64,000 bases of DNA from Bacteroidota bacterium (GTDB lineage Bacteria > Bacteroidota > Bacteroidia > Chitinophagales > LD1): NCBI GenBank assembly GCA_018267365.1, contig JAFDYQ010000002.1, positions 124,001 to 188,000 of the forward strand, written 5' to 3'. Within the stretch, counting starts at the first letter, position 1. Every line of letters starts with the position of its first letter. The notes under the pieces are model-generated. The model was not told where the DNA came from, made no database searches, and saw only the letters and a list, made by a program, of their open reading frames with translations. The position numbers and the translations under genes are program-made. This document shows positions 1-8,760 of the stretch, one piece after another.

Positions 1-1372
1 GCGGATCGCCCTCTTCTATCATGCGGCGGTAGCGGCGGTACACAGCCTCCTCCATCGTAGCAAAGTCATCCGGACCCTCTACAGTTTTGACATTAAACCA
101 TCTATAGTCCTTCTTAGATGGCTTGGCATCGCGAAATACAACAATAGATGATACAGGATTTGTACCTTGCATATTAGAGTTGTCAAAGCATTCTATATGC
201 CGTGGCAGGTCTTTCAACCTCAGATCGTCTTTCAGTGTTTTCATGATACGGAAGGATGGGTTCTTTTCCTCCGATGTCATTTGCTGGTTTAGTCGCTCCT
301 GGCGTGCATAGAGCGCATTCTTGGTAGCCAGATCCACCAGTTTTTTCTTATCACCTATCACAGGCACAGCTACACTGACTCCATCTACCGGTATCTCTAT
401 CGCGAATGGCAACAGCAGGTCATCTATCTGGATATTGTCAGAGAAGCTGCACTCACGCACTGCTGCCTCCAGCATCTCTTCGCGTGTCTCATCCAGCACC
501 CGCTTCAGCTCCAGTGCCTTGGTCTGTATGATCACGCCATTGCCTATGCGCAGATAGTTGATAAAGGCTGTCGTCTCCGTCTCCGTATAGCCGTATACAT
601 CCACATTGTTCAGCTTCGGGTTTACGATAGTAGACTTGCTCTGATAGTCCGTGAGCAGGTCTATTTTCTCTTTAAACTCATTGGCCCGCTCAAACTCCAT
701 ATTCTCTGCATACTTCTGCATCTTGCCGCGCAGATAGTACATTACAGAGCCGAAGTTGCTCTTCAGGATATCCTTTACCTGACGGATAGACTCATCATAT
801 TCTTCTTTGCTCTGCAGCGCCTCGCATGGCCCCAGGCAGTTCTTGATATGGTACTGCAGGCATACTTTAAACTTCTTCGCCTCGATGTTCTTTGGCGAGA
901 GTGGCAGCGTACACGTGCGTAGTGGGAAAATCGTAGTGAGCAGATTTAGTATGATGCGTACCTGCCCCACTGATGTATAAGGCCCGAGGTATTCCGACCC
1001 ATCCTTTATGAGCTGCCGCGTCAGGAAGACGCGCGGGTACTCCTCATTCTTTATCACGATATACGGGTAGGATTTGTCATCCTTCAGGCTCACATTGTAG
1101 CGTGGCTGGTATTTCTTGATCAGGCTATTCTCCAGCAGAAAGGCATCCTGCTCCGTATCTACTATCGTAAACTCTATCTTATGGATCTTGCGCACCATGT
1201 GCGCTATACGAAAGGTATGGTCGTTTTTATTGAAATAAGATGATACGCGCTTTTTCAGGTCTTTGGCCTTGCCTATATACAGGATAGTCCCCTCCTCGTC
1301 ATAGTAGCGGTACACCCCCGGCTGATTAGGCAGGCTATCGCGGTATTGCGCAGCAAATTCTTCTAAGATCAC
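1..1372 (-). CDS. uvrC: Excinuclease ABC subunit C, 3' end outside window
   Basis: UvrC is the nuclease that makes the dual incisions in UvrABC nucleotide excision repair. Reading back from 1372 gives an N-terminal GIY-YIG nuclease domain (GVYRYYD, then LYIGKAKDLKKRV), a UvrB-binding UVR motif (MEFERANEFKEKI), and the start of the RNase H-like UvrC domain (FDNSNMQG followed by KKDYRWFNVKTVEGPDDF). About 457 codons are present and the C-terminus lies beyond base 1. The only sensible start in front of the GIY-YIG domain is a GTG at 1372 (GTG ATC TTA GAA GAA), with no Shine-Dalgarno. Adjacent and co-directional with the penicillin-binding protein gene. The family call is firm; the start is inferred. 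Confidence 0.93.
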   Translation of the reverse strand, partial: MILEEFAAQYRDSLPNQPGVYRYYDEEGTILYIGKAKDLKKRVSSYFNKNDHTFRIAHMVRKIHKIEFTIVDTEQDAFLLENSLIKKYQPRYNVSLKDDKSYPYIVIKNEEYPRVFLTRQLIKDGSEYLGPYTSVGQVRIILNLLTTIFPLRTCTLPLSPKNIEAKKFKVCLQYHIKNCLGPCEALQSKEEYDESIRQVKDILKSNFGSVMYYLRGKMQKYAENMEFERANEFKEKIDLLTDYQSKSTIVNPKLNNVDVYGYTETETTAFINYLRIGNGVIIQTKALELKRVLDETREEMLEAAVRECSFSDNIQIDDLLLPFAIEIPVDGVSVAVPVIGDKKKLVDLATKNALYARQERLNQQMTSEEKNPSFRIMKTLKDDLRLKDLPRHIECFDNSNMQGTNPVSSIVVFRDAKPSKKDYRWFNVKTVEGPDDFATMEEAVYRRYRRMIEEGDP

Positions 1373-1417
1373 GGTATAAAAGTAGGCAAAAGATCATTGC
1401 GCTGCCAGTGCAGTTCA

Positions 1418-3646
1418 CTACTCTCCAAACTCTGCCGACCTGTCCACCTTCTGCCCTGCGTAGGTCTTGCAGTTCAGATCTATGGTCAGCTTCTCTGGCC
1501 GCTCAAACTGCCGTGAGGGAGAGATACCCAGCGCCGTAGAGTCGGCAAAAACCTTTTGCAGAAATTTCGCACAGATAGGCAGCGCCGTGCTGGCACCCTG
1601 CCCATACTCCATACTGCGAAACCGTATGAACCTATCCTCACAGCCCACCCACGTGGCCGTCACCAGATCCGGCGTGCAGCCCATAAACCAGCCGTCAGAG
1701 TTATTCTGCGTCGTACCGGTTTTGCCTATGATATCTCCCGGCAGGTGGTAGCGGTAGCGCAGGCGCACGCCCGTGCCATAGCTCACTACTCCGCGCAGCA
1801 GGTCTACCATTACATAGGCAGTAGGCTCGTCCAGCACCTCGCGCTGCTCCGCAGCAAAGCTTGCTATGACCGTGCCGGTCCGGTCCTCTATACGTGTCAC
1901 AAAGATGGGATCCACATGCACTCCCTTATTAGCAAAGGTGGTATACGCACCCGCCATCTCTATCAATGATATATCTGCTGTACCGAGGCAGATAGATGGC
2001 TGGTCAGGTATCTCGCTGGTCACACCCATGTCGTGTACCAGCTTGACCACGGTAGCAGGGCTCATCTCATGCATGAGGTAGGCGGTGATGGTATTGACAG
2101 AGTTGGCCAGGCCCTGCTTGAGGTTTAGAGTTCCTCCATATTTATTGTCCGAGTTGTGAGGTGTCCAGTCATCCTGCAGGTGAAATCTCGGATCACCCGC
2201 CTCAAATGTCACGGGCTCATTTGGCACCTCATAGCAGGGTGAATAACCTTTTTCTCTGATGGCTGCCAGATAGACGAATGGCTTGAATGTAGACCCTATC
2301 TGCCGCTTGGTATTCACATTCACGTGGTCATATTGAAAGTACTTGTAGTTCACCCCGCCTACCCAGACGCGCACATTGCCCGATGCCGGGTCCAGCGCTA
2401 CAAATCCATTCTGGAGGATCATCCTGTGGTAGCGGATCGAGTCCCACGGGCTCATCAGCGTATCCTTATCTCCCTGCCAGCTGAAGATCCGCATCGCTAC
2501 CTTTGTACGCATCAGCGTATCTATCTCCTCACGTGTCTTACCCTCGGCCTGGTACTGCTTGTAGCGCGCACTCTGCGTATAGGTGCGCTCCCACTCCTCC
2601 GGGAACTCTTTCCACGGGTCTCTGGCGCTCATCTTAAAGAATAACTTCTGCCACTCCTCCAGATGCTCCCGCTGCGCCTCCTCGGCATAGCGCTGCATAC
2701 GAGAATCTATGGTCGTGTAGATCTTCAGGCCGTCCTTGTAGAGATCATAGGTAGTGCCGTCAGGCTTGGGGTGATTGTCCAGATAGCCGGCTATATAAAG
2801 GCGCAGATACTCACGAAAGTATGGTGCGAGCCCGTCCTCATGAGTCCCCGCATCAAAACGTAGCACAAGAGGCAACCTCGTGAGAGAATCATATTGATGG
2901 TCTGTCAGGAAGCCATAGTTGGCCATCTGAGACAGCACTACATCCCTTCGCTTGCGCGATGCTTCAGGATTCTGGTGCGGGTTATAGGCGGTAGAGGCTT
3001 TGAGCATGCCTACCAGCACGGCGGCCTCCTGTACATTCAGAGAGTCTACCGGCTTGCTGAAATAGGTTTCTGCGGCTGTACTGATACCGAAAGCATTATC
3101 GCTGAATGGTACCGTATTGAAATACAACGCCAGGATCTCTTCTTTGGTGAAAGTATGCTCCAGCCGTGCAGCTATCACCCACTCTTTAAATTTCTGCAGG
3201 GCCAGCTGTACTTTAGATATATGCCTCTTGCGCGGGAAGAGGTTTTTCGCCAGCTGCTGCGTGATGGTACTACCGCCCCCCTTGGAGTCGCGGATCACCA
3301 CACCGAGTACGGCCCGCCCTACAGCCTTGAGGTCTATACCCGTATGGTCGTAGAAGCGGACATCCTCAGTAGCCAGCAGTGCATCTACCAGACACTTAGG
3401 CAGGTGATCATAGGTCACATTAGTACGGTTTTCCCGAAAGTATTTGCCCAGTACTACACCATCTGCGCTGATCACTTCGGTAGCCGTATTAGACTTAGGG
3501 TCCTCCAGCTCATGTACCGATGGCAGCCGCCCCCACATACCGGTGGCGATGGCAAAAAAGAATAGCACCAAACTGGCAATACCGATCCAATACACCACCC
3601 AAAAATACCCCGCCGGCCGCCACACCTTATCTCTGAAAAAGCTCAT
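1418..3646 (-). CDS. Class A penicillin-binding protein (PBP1A-like)
   Basis: Bifunctional peptidoglycan synthase of 742 residues, polymerising glycan strands and cross-linking peptides on the outer face of the inner membrane. A single N-terminal membrane anchor (about residues 13-36) is followed by a GT51 transglycosylase domain (ATEDVRFYDHTGID, GGGSTITQQLAKNLF) and a transpeptidase domain with all three active-site motifs: STFK near residue 450, SVN about 65 residues later, and KTGTT near residue 640. The start at 3646 gives MSFFRDKVW, and the same start is partly repeated at 8745 (see repeats). The island operon ends 38 bp upstream with no visible terminator, so this gene may now be transcribed with the island. 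Length is normal for the family. Confidence 0.95.
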   Translation of the reverse strand: MSFFRDKVWRPAGYFWVVYWIGIASLVLFFFAIATGMWGRLPSVHELEDPKSNTATEVISADGVVLGKYFRENRTNVTYDHLPKCLVDALLATEDVRFYDHTGIDLKAVGRAVLGVVIRDSKGGGSTITQQLAKNLFPRKRHISKVQLALQKFKEWVIAARLEHTFTKEEILALYFNTVPFSDNAFGISTAAETYFSKPVDSLNVQEAAVLVGMLKASTAYNPHQNPEASRKRRDVVLSQMANYGFLTDHQYDSLTRLPLVLRFDAGTHEDGLAPYFREYLRLYIAGYLDNHPKPDGTTYDLYKDGLKIYTTIDSRMQRYAEEAQREHLEEWQKLFFKMSARDPWKEFPEEWERTYTQSARYKQYQAEGKTREEIDTLMRTKVAMRIFSWQGDKDTLMSPWDSIRYHRMILQNGFVALDPASGNVRVWVGGVNYKYFQYDHVNVNTKRQIGSTFKPFVYLAAIREKGYSPCYEVPNEPVTFEAGDPRFHLQDDWTPHNSDNKYGGTLNLKQGLANSVNTITAYLMHEMSPATVVKLVHDMGVTSEIPDQPSICLGTADISLIEMAGAYTTFANKGVHVDPIFVTRIEDRTGTVIASFAAEQREVLDEPTAYVMVDLLRGVVSYGTGVRLRYRYHLPGDIIGKTGTTQNNSDGWFMGCTPDLVTATWVGCEDRFIRFRSMEYGQGASTALPICAKFLQKVFADSTALGISPSRQFERPEKLTIDLNCKTYAGQKVDRSAEFGE

Positions 3647-3661
3647 GGGGTGAAGGTAGGG
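3602..3661 (-). repeat. Direct repeat copy A: 5' end of the PBP gene
   Basis: This 60-bp stretch covers the first 15 codons and 15 bp of upstream sequence of the penicillin-binding protein gene. It aligns without gaps to 8701-8760 at 50 of 60 positions, with an identical core reading (minus strand) ATGAGCTTTTTCAGAGATAA. It marks the left edge of the AT-rich island. Several mismatches inside the coding part are synonymous (GTG/GTA, CGG/AGG), so the copies look like diverged alleles rather than a fresh duplication. Confidence 0.85.
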
Positions 3662-3684
3662 TTATTGAGCTAATTGGGCAAAGC

Positions 3685-4179
3685 TTAGTGATAAATTGGA
3701 ATCTGAGGGTATGGAATCAAAATATCTAGAAAATGAGGAAGAGCTTCCTTTACAATTACGCCAAAAAGAATAAGTAATCCGCCAAATAGATAAATTGCTT
3801 CTCTTTCATCATTTGCCAATACAAATGAAAATTTAGTCTTTCTGTAAACTGCATTGAAAACAAGATAACTTAAAACGAACACTAGAATAATGGAAGTCAA
3901 AGCCGCAATCACGAACGCAACGTAATACTGCGAAAAAAAAGCAGGTGCTTGAGATTGTGTAGTAGATACAAGTCTTAAAAGGGTAGACATCGGAGTAAAT
4001 AACGTAGATAATATATAACCACAGAGAGCAACCAGAATGGCCTTAAGTAAAAGATATGGAGACTCAGTCCCTGTGTTGTTAGCAATTTTTGCTAAACGGT
4101 TCACTCCAATATTTATAGCTAAAGCAATAAATGCAGCAGGCAAAACAATGACGACAAGAATTAAAAATTGAATCTTCAT
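3685..4179 (-). CDS. Unknown small membrane protein, last gene of the island operon
   Basis: A 164-residue protein I do not recognise. It has about four hydrophobic segments: near residues 5-25 (with SP-I-like ALAINIGVNRLA), 45-65, 85-112 (VAFVIAALTSIILVFVLSYL) and 128-148. A short acidic loop (NDEREA) precedes the last one. Its ATG overlaps the stop of the preceding gene by 4 bp (ATGA), indicating translational coupling to the transglutaminase-like gene. The product is probably an inner-membrane partner of the other island proteins. No enzymatic motif is visible. Confidence 0.7.
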   Translation of the reverse strand: MKIQFLILVVIVLPAAFIALAINIGVNRLAKIANNTGTESPYLLLKAILVALCGYILSTLFTPMSTLLRLVSTTQSQAPAFFSQYYVAFVIAALTSIILVFVLSYLVFNAVYRKTKFSFVLANDEREAIYLFGGLLILFGVIVKEALPHFLDILIPYPQIPIYH

Positions 4180-5849
4180 ATAACAGTAATTGGTTTTGAT
4201 AGTAAGTTAACCTGCCAAAAGTTAGTATTGGATATTTCCAGCGGAATCTCACCGGGACGAATACCTTGTGATGTTGTCTCCCATAACACATATCTTTTGC
4301 CTTGAATCATTTTAAAGGTTCCAGAATAAGGTAAATTAACACCTATGAGGGAATGTTGATATGTAATACTTCCTAGCATTACAACATCATAATTAAAATG
4401 AGCCAGAACTGTATATAATAACAGTGCACGCGTATCACAATCCCCCTTTATGTTTGCTGCAAATTCTACTGGACTGAAAAGCCCATATTTTACATTACCC
4501 TCACAATTGCCTTCGGTTTGCAGATACTTCTTGATAAAGCCATCATTGTAAGATGTAGCTGAGCAGTCTTTATCTAACACCAAAACATAAGGAATATCCT
4601 GAATACATGAAACTATTACCTCCGCAAATTGAGTTTCAGATAGCTTATATTTTGTTCTTAAGGAATCAAACATGAAATATACTCTTTTCAATCCCTTATT
4701 GTCAAACCTGCTGAGGGAATCAACAATCAGATTATAGTCGCTAGTAGAATTTAGAGTAAACGGTAAAGTTGTTCTATCGCGTTGAGATGCAAGCAAATCA
4801 GATTTTAATATATCTATTGAAGCTTGGTAAAGCGTATCCCTGTAATCTTTCCATATTCTCATATGACTTATTAGAGAATCTGAATACCCTACTTCGTTTT
4901 TAGTTCTAATTTTTTCTTGGGAATCATCTTGTAAGAGTTGACTACGTTTTACAACCGGTAATGGTTTTTGTAATAGATTGATAAAACCCAATCCTAAATA
5001 TAAAACAAATGCGATAGAAAATAGACTTAATCCCCATCTGAAGAAATTAGTAAAAATAGATGGCAGCAGAGAAATCAATATGAAGATAAGCCAAACGATG
5101 GCAATAGGGATCAACACTTTCCAGGCTAAAAAAAACACAATCAAAAAAACAAAGAAAAAATAGACGTATCCTATTGCAGAAAAAATACCATCATACCAAT
5201 TACTAAAGTTTCCTTTCTCCAATTGCGCGGATCCTTTCACAGGAGTCCATTTCGACCATTCGAGACTGCCGGATTTAAGATTAGATATGACTCGACGTGT
5301 ATAACCGTTTACGGTTTGCACGGTCCCATATGCTGCAAAACCTCCAAAATCATAGCTGTCACTTATGACTATATGGTCTTCACTAATATTTTTTTCTTTT
5401 AAAATTTCGGTTGAATCTACCTCAATTTCCTCATAGTCAAAATGCCTGATATATCCAGATATTTCGCACTCAATCGTACCAAACATTCTGTCTCCCTCAT
5501 AGAGTTGATTATATAATTGAGGATTGAATATTTGCGGATTCAACAGTTCCAATCCAAAGTACTTTATAGAACCATCCGGGTATATTACACTACAGTTTAA
5601 AGGATTAGGAATACTTAAAAGAAAATCCTGAGGGGATTCTAAAGGAATAAATTCATTTTCTGTATCCCATCTTTTTAAGTCGATTTGGTTAACGATCACA
5701 TTGGCCTCATAGATTTCAATGCTGTAATGGTTTTCCCATTTTTGATCTGAGCGTGCATGATCAATATAAGCCCAATACTTACCTTTCAACTTACCTTTCA
5801 GGTAAGTCCGCCGCTCAATTGCCCTCTTTATGGTTATGGGTTCAGACAT
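4176..5849 (-). CDS. Membrane-anchored transglutaminase-like protein of the island
   Basis: About 557 residues from the start MSEPITIKRA, chosen because it overlaps the upstream stop by only 8 bp; an in-frame start at 5900 would lie deep inside the upstream gene. The N-terminal 215 residues are soluble and unknown (contains NCSVIYPDGSIKYFG). A cluster of about three hydrophobic segments lies near residues 225-310, followed by a C-terminal domain. There KGDCDTRALLLYTVL, YQHSLIGVN and VLWETT have the order and spacing of the Cys-His-acid triad of transglutaminase-like folds. The role (protease, amidase or inactive scaffold) is unknown. Fourth gene of the operon, overlapping both neighbours. The fold call comes from motif order only. 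Confidence 0.6.
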   Translation of the reverse strand: MSEPITIKRAIERRTYLKGKLKGKYWAYIDHARSDQKWENHYSIEIYEANVIVNQIDLKRWDTENEFIPLESPQDFLLSIPNPLNCSVIYPDGSIKYFGLELLNPQIFNPQLYNQLYEGDRMFGTIECEISGYIRHFDYEEIEVDSTEILKEKNISEDHIVISDSYDFGGFAAYGTVQTVNGYTRRVISNLKSGSLEWSKWTPVKGSAQLEKGNFSNWYDGIFSAIGYVYFFFVFLIVFFLAWKVLIPIAIVWLIFILISLLPSIFTNFFRWGLSLFSIAFVLYLGLGFINLLQKPLPVVKRSQLLQDDSQEKIRTKNEVGYSDSLISHMRIWKDYRDTLYQASIDILKSDLLASQRDRTTLPFTLNSTSDYNLIVDSLSRFDNKGLKRVYFMFDSLRTKYKLSETQFAEVIVSCIQDIPYVLVLDKDCSATSYNDGFIKKYLQTEGNCEGNVKYGLFSPVEFAANIKGDCDTRALLLYTVLAHFNYDVVMLGSITYQHSLIGVNLPYSGTFKMIQGKRYVLWETTSQGIRPGEIPLEISNTNFWQVNLLSKPITVI

Positions 5850-6828
5850 TATACAATTCGTCGAGAAGGATATCTTGCTCACCAAATTTCCGAGAATCAA
5901 TCTTTCTCATTGTCCTGAAAGGAGGATCATGATAGTCGACATCAAACTCGAAATTATTTCTTTGGATCTCAGCCATAACGAGATTTAATCTTGCAGTCCT
6001 TTCTATAGGAGCTTGATCCAATGCTTGAAAATATTTTTGCCATAGTTTAGTATAGCTGATTTCGAATGCCGCATATTCCTCTAACACTAAACGCGTTTCA
6101 ATCTCTCTTTTTAATTGATAAAAATCAGCCTGCTCTGGAAGAAAATATTTGATGTAAATAGGTGCTAAAAAAACGGCAATCATAAACAACGTAAAAACCC
6201 ACGTTATCAGATGCTTAGAGTTTAAGAGCCTAAGTTGTTGCACATAGAAGTCAGAATGATAGATTCGAAATTTAAGAGCCTTAACATCTGCATTTTTTTG
6301 AGAGAGTAGAATAGTTTTGGAGCTATTGCTATCTTTATCACCATGTTTTTCTAGCCAATCCATATCTTTAAAAGATTGCCCATACACTGATTCGATAGTC
6401 TTCATTCTCCGCGCATATTCTTCGTTCCTATATTCTTCGATATCACCCTCTAATACAGGTGACAATATCAATAATTCGAAAGGCTTAGCTACAATCAGCG
6501 CGAATACGCCAATCAAAAAAACTCTTAGAGTAATAGATACCCACTTTGCTCCTTTGCTAGCTACATATGGGAGCATGTTCTTTGATAAAGTATAAAGTAC
6601 CAGCAGATAAATATTGGCGGTAACTAAAGCAAAAAAAACTCCTACAGATATGCCTATAATATAACTATTAAAAAGTCTTGATAAGGCTGTAGTAAAGCTT
6701 ATAAAGCTGATGACAATGATACACGCGACTAAAGCTCCTATCCAAGCAAATCGATTCTGCACTTTTTTGTCGCACTGTCTGATTATACTAAGATCATCAC
6801 CCGATAAAACATGTAAAAGCCGTTTCAT
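5842..6828 (-). CDS. DUF4407-like membrane protein, shorter paralogue
   Basis: 328 residues, third gene of the island operon, starting 1 bp after its larger relative stops. The layout resembles the DUF4407 protein next door: an N-terminal SGDDLSIIRQCDK segment, two hydrophobic helices (about 30-50 and 55-85), a third ending in AKPFELLIL (compare SKPVEIRMF in the neighbour), a polar region rich in charged residues (about 130-200), a further helix near 208-228, and a soluble C-terminal tail. It looks like a diverged copy that has lost much of the long coiled-coil part. Function unknown. The similarity is judged by eye. Confidence 0.6.
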   Translation of the reverse strand: MKRLLHVLSGDDLSIIRQCDKKVQNRFAWIGALVACIIVISFISFTTALSRLFNSYIIGISVGVFFALVTANIYLLVLYTLSKNMLPYVASKGAKWVSITLRVFLIGVFALIVAKPFELLILSPVLEGDIEEYRNEEYARRMKTIESVYGQSFKDMDWLEKHGDKDSNSSKTILLSQKNADVKALKFRIYHSDFYVQQLRLLNSKHLITWVFTLFMIAVFLAPIYIKYFLPEQADFYQLKREIETRLVLEEYAAFEISYTKLWQKYFQALDQAPIERTARLNLVMAEIQRNNFEFDVDYHDPPFRTMRKIDSRKFGEQDILLDELYNV

Positions 6829-6829
6829 A

Positions 6830-8062
6830 TTAGTTTGCTGATGAATCTATCTTTATAAAATCATCAGGATTCTCATTTATACGATTAGTTATCTTCTCTT
6901 CGTATTTAGATAAAGCATGTTTAGTTAATCGCTTTTGGACATTTAGCAACTCTAATTTTTCATGGATCATCTTTTCGACATTCATGTGTGTTACTAAATC
7001 TCTTTCGAGGCCTTGTTTATCTTGATAATAGTTATGCTGAATATATATTCCTTCCTCAGCTTTCATAAGTTCCTTTATATTTTCTTCCATATAGTCATAT
7101 GGTGTCTTAACAAGCATGAGTTTGAAAAATATTGGGGTTAATTCTATAGTCAAAAAGAGTAAAGTAATGAATAGAGAAATCCAGAATCCAGCAATCTCAT
7201 GTGCTAGCTTTATTCGTTCAAGTAATCCATCTAGACCATTAGCTACTAATTTGTTCTTACTGAGCTCCACGTCCATCTCCTTAATGATTTTTTTCTTTTC
7301 CGTTGTCAGTTCTTCATAACGACTTTTATTCGAGTTATCGAATGAATTGAGTTGATCCTCCAAATTGGATTTTATACCACGAAGTGCATCAGAAAGCTTT
7401 CCATCTCCGGCTGGAGCTCCTGCCCGCCCCTGCAACTGATTTGTCAACTCCAGAGTAGCTTTATTTATCTTCTCGACAAATTCTTCTCTACCTGTTTCCA
7501 TCTTATTTAATTCATCGTCTATTAATTTAATTCTACCATCGAAGTTCGCTCTTGTACGTACCTCGTAGTCTTTTTGTAGCTTCAACTGTTCCTCATGCAA
7601 TGCGGTGTCAATTTCTGTCTTAAACATTCTAATTTCTACTGGTTTTGAAATTGTCATGGCAATAACAGCCCCCATTATTATTCGCGGGATTGCACCTTTA
7701 AACTCAGTCCAAGTTATTTCTTCGGTTCCATCTCCTTTGCCTGTGCTCGTCACTATGAATCGATCGATATTAAAAATCATTAATCCCCAAAAACAACCGA
7801 AAAGAAGAGAGCAGAATGCTGTAACTGGATGAAAAGATGAATCTAGAGCAGAACCTTTAGGCTCAAAAATGGTATAAAATGCATATCCTCCAGCAATACC
7901 GGCCATAACACCCGTAGCTAAGACGATTCCACCAAGACACATATACTTAATCTGGTCTGAATAAGTTGCCCTCTCCAAAATATATTCGTCTGCCCCAGCT
8001 ACATTCCAAAGCATTTTCATTATACGCGAAGGTTTCGGCGTTATGTAAAAATCTCTTTTCAT
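6830..8062 (-). CDS. DUF4407 domain-containing membrane protein
   Basis: 410 residues with the typical DUF4407 arrangement: a short N-terminus with WNVAGADEYILERA, two helices (about 45-68 and 85-105) followed by FNIDRFIV, a third helix at GAIPRIIMGAVIAMTISKP, a long charged segment of heptad-like character (about 155-285), a fourth helix (GFWISLFITLLFLTIELTPI, about 292-312), and a charged C-terminal tail. The family has no established activity. The form suggests a membrane-anchored coiled-coil scaffold. It lies 4 bp downstream of the first island gene and is followed 1 bp later by its short paralogue, so the two probably form a heteromer. Confidence 0.75.
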   Translation of the reverse strand: MKRDFYITPKPSRIMKMLWNVAGADEYILERATYSDQIKYMCLGGIVLATGVMAGIAGGYAFYTIFEPKGSALDSSFHPVTAFCSLLFGCFWGLMIFNIDRFIVTSTGKGDGTEEITWTEFKGAIPRIIMGAVIAMTISKPVEIRMFKTEIDTALHEEQLKLQKDYEVRTRANFDGRIKLIDDELNKMETGREEFVEKINKATLELTNQLQGRAGAPAGDGKLSDALRGIKSNLEDQLNSFDNSNKSRYEELTTEKKKIIKEMDVELSKNKLVANGLDGLLERIKLAHEIAGFWISLFITLLFLTIELTPIFFKLMLVKTPYDYMEENIKELMKAEEGIYIQHNYYQDKQGLERDLVTHMNVEKMIHEKLELLNVQKRLTKHALSKYEEKITNRINENPDDFIKIDSSAN

Positions 8063-8066
8063 TCTT

Positions 8067-8495
8067 TTATTGGTTTAGGTTATCAGTAAATTGAGATAGT
8101 GAAATTTTTATTTTTTTTGTTCTGACTTTTGGAGTTTCCAGAAGAATTTGAAGCTTGGGCATGGTAATATCCATGCCTAAGGCAACAGGAGTTAAATCTG
8201 GAACTCTATGAACAAGAGGATATAAATGATTCGTTGCTTCTACCGCAATATTTGCGGTAGAAACCGAGTCTTGATTAATTGGAATTACTTTTTCGACTAC
8301 TTCGTCGATACCATAAAATAATATTGCAAGCTTGGCTTGGTTATTATCAATTTTAATTGCACAAGCCCTGTCCCGTGGAGAGACTATGCTTCCATCAGGT
8401 AGTACAATTTTATAACAATACGTACAATCCCAGATAAGAGTAGTTAATGACGATATGACATATGGGTCCGCGAGTGTTACATAATATACAGACAT
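8067..8495 (-). CDS. Unknown 142-residue protein, first gene of the island operon
   Basis: Small, mainly soluble-looking protein that I do not recognise. I chose the ATG at 8495 (MSVYYVTLADPY) because a purine-rich GGGGAGGAAA lies directly before it, one of the few Shine-Dalgarno-like sites in the window. An in-frame ATG at 8636 would add 47 residues. The segment YCYKIVLPDGSIVS resembles CSVIYPDGSIKY in the transglutaminase-like protein of the same operon, which may reflect a shared small domain. It is separated from the DUF4407 gene by 4 bp. Role unknown. Confidence 0.6.
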   Translation of the reverse strand: MSVYYVTLADPYVISSLTTLIWDCTYCYKIVLPDGSIVSPRDRACAIKIDNNQAKLAILFYGIDEVVEKVIPINQDSVSTANIAVEATNHLYPLVHRVPDLTPVALGMDITMPKLQILLETPKVRTKKIKISLSQFTDNLNQ

Positions 8496-8625
8496 TTTCC
8501 TCCCCAAGAAACTTGCAAAGCGACATACTACCCACTGCCAAATAATACCTATTCTAATTAAATATTTTTGCGGAATCAAAATGGGCCATTTATAAGTTCT
8601 ATTATCATATTTCAAACACTGCAAA

Positions 8626-8745
8626 TTAAAATTCAAAATAAATTAAACAATACCCTAAAAGGGGTAGATCAATGAACGACGTGTATTTATGGAACAAGTT
8701 AGAATACCCCCCCGGCCTCCATACCTTATCTCTGAAAAAGCTCAT
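8626..8745 (-). pseudogene. Truncated duplicate of the PBP gene start
   Basis: From the ATG at 8745 the reading frame gives MSFFRDKVWRPGGY, matching the first 14 residues of the penicillin-binding protein with one change (A to G at residue 12). It then runs into unrelated island sequence and stops at 8626 after 39 codons. It is a remnant of the gene start left on the far side of the island. Upstream sequence beyond 8760 probably includes the ancestral promoter region of the penicillin-binding protein gene. Confidence 0.7.
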
Positions 8746-8760
8746 GCAGCTAAGGTAGTA
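8701..8760 (-). repeat. Direct repeat copy B at the right edge of the island
   Basis: Ungapped 50/60 match to 3602-3661, in the same orientation. To its right the intergenic stretch 8761-9005 contains no gene; it is AT-rich around 8825-8860 and probably carries regulatory sequence for the adhesin-like gene that follows and, formerly, for the penicillin-binding protein gene. Confidence 0.85.

Larger units (their letters stand above)
3662..8700. mobile_element. AT-rich genomic island flanked by 60-bp direct repeats
   Basis: About 5 kb that differs visibly from its surroundings: strongly AT-rich, with A/T-ending codons, against GC-balanced neighbours. It carries one five-gene minus-strand operon and is bracketed by repeats 3602-3661 and 8701-8760, both derived from the 5' end of the penicillin-binding protein gene. 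Seen: the composition shift, the repeats, and an intact target gene on one side with a truncated copy on the other. Inferred: acquisition by integration into, or recombination at, the start of that gene. No integrase, transposase or terminal inverted repeat is visible, so if it moved, the enzyme acted in trans or has been lost. Confidence 0.6.

Noticed and set aside
2894-3565. Plus-strand 223-residue frame opposite the PBP gene
   Set aside because: Fully antisense to a clear gene, no recognisable domain, composition mirrors the coding strand; a shadow frame.
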